From: Wenyingzhuangia sp039768865
Lineage (GTDB): Bacteria; Bacteroidota; Bacteroidia; Flavobacteriales; Flavobacteriaceae
DNA length: 64,000 nucleotides
NCBI RefSeq assembly: GCF_039768865.1
Contig: NZ_JBDMZQ010000025.1
Reading direction: 5' to 3' (one strand)
Position numbers and translations under genes: made by a program. The notes beneath the pieces are model-generated. The model did no database searches. It saw nothing but the letters and a program-made list of their open reading frames with translations, and was not told where the DNA came from. Positions 61,366 to 64,000 of this stretch are shown in pieces; the stretch's first letter is position 1, and each line of letters starts with the position of its first letter.

Positions 61366-62769
61366 ATGTATCAATTTTCAAGTAAACTAAAGTTAACAGC
61401 TATTGCCCTAATGGTAATTGGTTTTATAGGTATTATCATCAGTTTTGTCTCTTCCCCTAGCAATTTAGAAGAAACAGCTGAAATATTAGCACACCAAGAA
61501 GTGTCACACGATGCTCATTCAGATGTAGCTCATGCCACAAATTCCCATGACAGTCATCATGACCATGATTCTAATCACTCTACTGCTCATGATACCCATG
61601 TAGATCATCACCAAAGTGCTGAACATGAATCACAAGAAGTGGAGCATGAAGAACATTTAGCTCATGTGTTTCATCAATTACAAAATAGACCTTGGGCTGC
61701 ATTTTATGTTGCTTTATTCTTTTTCACTTTTGTGACCGTTGTTGTGTTTGCATTCCTTAACATTCAACGTGTTGCTCAAGCAGGATGGTCTATCGTCTTA
61801 TTTAGAGTAATGGAAGCTATATCAGGTTTTTTACCTTATGTGTCAGTGATATTTTTATTGTTTATCCTAGCAACTGCTTTTCATGCAAATCACTTGTTCG
61901 TATGGATGGCTGAAGGTACTGTTGATCCTAGCTCACCAAACTTTGACCCAATTATAGCCAATAAATCAGGTTGGTTAAATGTCCCAAGGTGGTTGATCTC
62001 GAGTATTATTTATTTGGCTGGTTGGAATGTATTCCGTTTTTTTAACAGGAAATATTCCTTGTTGCAAGATAATGCGTCCGATTTGATCAATTATCACAAG
62101 AACTATAAATTAGGTGTTGCTTTTTTAGCTTTCTTTATTTTCACTGAATCTATGTCTGTTTGGGATTGGATTATGGGATTAGATCCACACTGGTTTTCTA
62201 CCCTCTTCGGTTGGTATGTATTTGCAACAGGAATTGTCTCTGCTTTAACTGTAATTGCAATGGTGACAGTTTACTTAAAATCTAAAGGTTATTTAGAAAT
62301 TGTGAACAATAGCCATTTACATGATTTAGCTAAATTTATGTTTGGTTTCTCAGTGTTTTGGACTTACTTATGGTTTGCCCAGTTTATGTTGATATGGTAT
62401 GCTGATATGCCAGAAGAAACTACATATTTCGTACAACGCTTTGACGAGTATAAATTATTGTTTTTAGGAATGATTCCTTTGAACTTTATCTTGCCAGTAC
62501 TGATGTTACTAAATAGTGATTTCAAACGCATTCCTCAAATTGTTTTAGGTACAGGAAGTATCATTCTTGTGGGGCATTATATCGATGTCTTCGTAATGAT
62601 TATGCCTGCTACTGTAGGAGATCAATGGGGATTTGGTTGGGGTGAAATTGGAAGTGTTTTGTTCTTCTTAGGATTATTCATTTATGGTGTATTTACTTCA
62701 ATGAGTAAAGCTCCATTAATAGCAAAAGGAAATCCGTTTTTACACGAAAGTGAACAGTTCCATTATTAA
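61366..62769 (+). CDS. actF: ActF: NrfD-like quinol:cytochrome c oxidoreductase subunit
   Basis: A 467-residue membrane protein with about ten helices, the second NrfD-like subunit of alternative complex III. After the first helix it carries an unusual His-rich stretch (residues 43-103, 18 histidines mixed with Asp, Glu and Ser) that could bind metal. The rest (GWNVFRFFNRKYSLLQ, GFSVFWTYLWFAQFMLIWYA) matches the family. It ends the act genes and is followed by the oxidase. Confidence 0.9.
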   Translation: MYQFSSKLKLTAIALMVIGFIGIIISFVSSPSNLEETAEILAHQEVSHDAHSDVAHATNSHDSHHDHDSNHSTAHDTHVDHHQSAEHESQEVEHEEHLAHVFHQLQNRPWAAFYVALFFFTFVTVVVFAFLNIQRVAQAGWSIVLFRVMEAISGFLPYVSVIFLLFILATAFHANHLFVWMAEGTVDPSSPNFDPIIANKSGWLNVPRWLISSIIYLAGWNVFRFFNRKYSLLQDNASDLINYHKNYKLGVAFLAFFIFTESMSVWDWIMGLDPHWFSTLFGWYVFATGIVSALTVIAMVTVYLKSKGYLEIVNNSHLHDLAKFMFGFSVFWTYLWFAQFMLIWYADMPEETTYFVQRFDEYKLLFLGMIPLNFILPVLMLLNSDFKRIPQIVLGTGSIILVGHYIDVFVMIMPATVGDQWGFGWGEIGSVLFFLGLFIYGVFTSMSKAPLIAKGNPFLHESEQFHY

Positions 62770-62809
62770 TAATATCATTACATTTGCAAAAAAAAATTAA
62801 AAAAAAATT

Positions 62810-63868
62810 ATGTTAGCATTATTTTATTTTTTCGTAGCTGTTGCTTTTGCCATTGGAATTTGGCAAGTAAATAAACTACTAACTTTCAGACTAATCTTTA
62901 AAGAAATTAAAGATGGTGTTAAAGTCATTACTTTCGAAAACAAAAACAATCCTATCGCTACTGAGAAAGACAACGATATTCAAGGAAAACTTTTCATCGT
63001 ATTTATGGTTGGTTTCTACCTTCTAATGGCGTATTGTTTGATCTTTTTTCAAGATTTGATGTTACCCGATTCTGCTTCTGTAGAAGGAGAAGATTACGAT
63101 AATTTGTATGTGATAACTTTTTGGCTTATTGGTATTGTTCAATTTATTACACAAGCATTGTTGTACTTCTTTTCATACAAGTATAGAGGTATTAAAGGAA
63201 GAAAAGCTACTTTCTTTGCAGACTCACACAAGTTAGAATTGATATGGACTACTATACCAACTGTTGTTTTAGCGGTTTTAATTTTATACGGTTTGTCAAT
63301 ATGGAATGATGTTACCGATTTAGAAGGTGATGATGCTGTATTAGTTGAAATCTATGCAAAACAATTTGCATGGGAAGCTAGATATGCAGGTAGAGATAAT
63401 GAATTAGGTCGTGGTAATGTTAGAAACATTAAGGGTGCCAATACGATTGGTATTGATATGTCTGATGTTAATTCTCATGATGATATACCTGTAAGAGAAT
63501 TGCATTTACCTGTTGGTAAAAAAGTTGTTTTTAAATTTAGATCTCAAGATGTATTACACTCCGCATACATGCCACATTTTAGAGCTCAGATGAATTGTGT
63601 TCCAGGGATGGTAACTGAATTTGGATTTACCCCAAAGTTTACAACTCACGAAATGCGTCAACAAAGAGATGTCATGAAAAAAGTATCTCGTGTAAACATT
63701 GCAAGGGCAGCTAAGGGTGAAGAGCCTTACGAGTTCGATTATCTATTATTGTGTAATAAGATTTGTGGATCTTCTCACTATAACATGCAAATGAAAATTG
63801 TTGTTGATTCAGAAAAAGATTATTTGATCTGGTTAAATCAACAAAAGACGGCAAAAGAATTATTTTAG
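62810..63868 (+). CDS. coxB: Cytochrome c oxidase subunit II
   Basis: The 352-residue subunit has an N-terminal region of hydrophobic segments (about 1-20, 60-80, 100-122, 142-163) and a C-terminal cupredoxin domain with the CuA site: His250, then CNKICGSSHYNM (Cys315, Cys319, His323, Met326). Trp188 in KQFAWEARY is the usual electron entry residue. It receives electrons from the act complex or a cytochrome c. It begins 40 bases after actF and is followed by coxA, so complex III and oxidase are probably cotranscribed. Confidence 0.94.
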   Translation: MLALFYFFVAVAFAIGIWQVNKLLTFRLIFKEIKDGVKVITFENKNNPIATEKDNDIQGKLFIVFMVGFYLLMAYCLIFFQDLMLPDSASVEGEDYDNLYVITFWLIGIVQFITQALLYFFSYKYRGIKGRKATFFADSHKLELIWTTIPTVVLAVLILYGLSIWNDVTDLEGDDAVLVEIYAKQFAWEARYAGRDNELGRGNVRNIKGANTIGIDMSDVNSHDDIPVRELHLPVGKKVVFKFRSQDVLHSAYMPHFRAQMNCVPGMVTEFGFTPKFTTHEMRQQRDVMKKVSRVNIARAAKGEEPYEFDYLLLCNKICGSSHYNMQMKIVVDSEKDYLIWLNQQKTAKELF

Positions 63869-63909
63869 TTAAAAATACCGTTTTAGAATCATAAAAAGAA
63901 AAATTTATT

Positions 63910-64000
63910 ATGTCAGCACATCACCATAAAGAAACATTCGTAACTAAGTATATATTTAGTTTTGATCATAAAATGATTGCAAAGCAGTTTTTAGTAACTG
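63910..64000 (+). CDS. coxA: Cytochrome c oxidase subunit I, N-terminal fragment
   Basis: The frame from the ATG at 63910 reads MSAHHHKETFVTKYIFSFDH and continues KMIAKQFLVT before the window ends. The FSFDHKMIAKQF segment is the start of a heme-copper oxidase subunit I in Bacteroidota (before the first helix). The remaining part, including the heme and CuB ligands, lies outside. The call is supported by its place directly after coxB. Confidence 0.88.
   Translation, partial: MSAHHHKETFVTKYIFSFDHKMIAKQFLVT

Noticed and set aside
1..64000. tRNA, rRNA, CRISPR or mobile element
   Set aside because: I looked for T-arm motifs, regularly spaced repeats, transposase or integrase signatures and found none that could be supported by reading.

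Overview
The window is a contiguous, gene-dense piece of an AT-rich chromosome from the Bacteroidota, most likely a marine-type Flavobacteriaceae. The evidence is a PorQ protein of the type IX secretion system, an alternative complex III operon (actABCDEF) followed by cytochrome oxidase genes, ribosomal protein S16 with a long Ala/Glu tail, DUF4296 and DUF4271 proteins in their usual flavobacterial neighbourhoods, a transketolase split into halves, almost no Shine-Dalgarno sequences, and the Bacteroidota -7 promoter box TAnnTTTG in front of most transcription units. Genus cannot be decided by reading. I saw no rRNA, tRNA, CRISPR array, insertion sequence, phage or plasmid genes.

Layout. 1-3464 (minus): start of a DoxX-like gene, C-terminal transketolase half, then maf, a UbiA prenyltransferase, smpB and a small beta-barrel-like protein. 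3682-10015: an ABC-F ATPase, YbbR-like protein, coaE, porQ, cmk, queE (minus) and a lipoprotein. 10095-13401 (minus): folD, ffh, exported msrB and a 63-residue zinc-ribbon-like protein. 13673-20978: glyA, an unlisted 54-codon gene, a Crp/Fnr regulator, serB, and a sulfur cluster (SulP transporter, CstB-like persulfide dioxygenase/rhodanese, membrane-anchored rhodanese). 21137-24417: pta-ackA. 24489-27783 (minus): thrS-infC-rpmI-rplT. 27971-34679: guaA, two secreted LysM proteins, an epimerase, 5-formyl-THF cyclo-ligase and an HD phosphohydrolase. 34734-41126: SCO protein, rseP, a cation/proton antiporter, rpsP-rimM-trmN6 and DUF423. 41132-46096: DUF4296 lipoprotein, dihydroorotase, polyprenol-phosphate mannosyltransferase, DUF4271, hemD and DUF3109. 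46336-53851: nrdB-nrdA, hisS, folE, ettA. 53939-64000: SPOR-like protein, then actA-F, coxB and the start of coxA.

Most of the window is housekeeping. The best candidate for an undescribed system is 15334-20978. The promoters of the sulP gene and of the CstB-like gene both carry the operator GTAAC-N4-GTTAC within an 18-base block that differs at one position. In both cases the operator sits at exactly the same distance from a perfect -7 box and replaces a recognisable -33 box. I found this element nowhere else in the window. A Crp/Fnr-family regulator with a Cys-Cys pair lies next door, so a persulfide- or redox-responsive regulon is a testable reading. Other points of note are infC, which has no canonical start codon and probably starts at AUA next to a hairpin that duplicates the start region; two small genes supported by promoters; and many start codons corrected by promoter or terminator position.

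Functionally, the act/cox block moves electrons from menaquinol through cytochromes to oxygen, pta-ackA interconverts acetyl-CoA and acetate, folD/5-FCL/glyA serve one-carbon metabolism, and thrS-infC-rpmI-rplT, ffh, smpB, ettA, hisS, rpsP and rimM serve translation and protein targeting.
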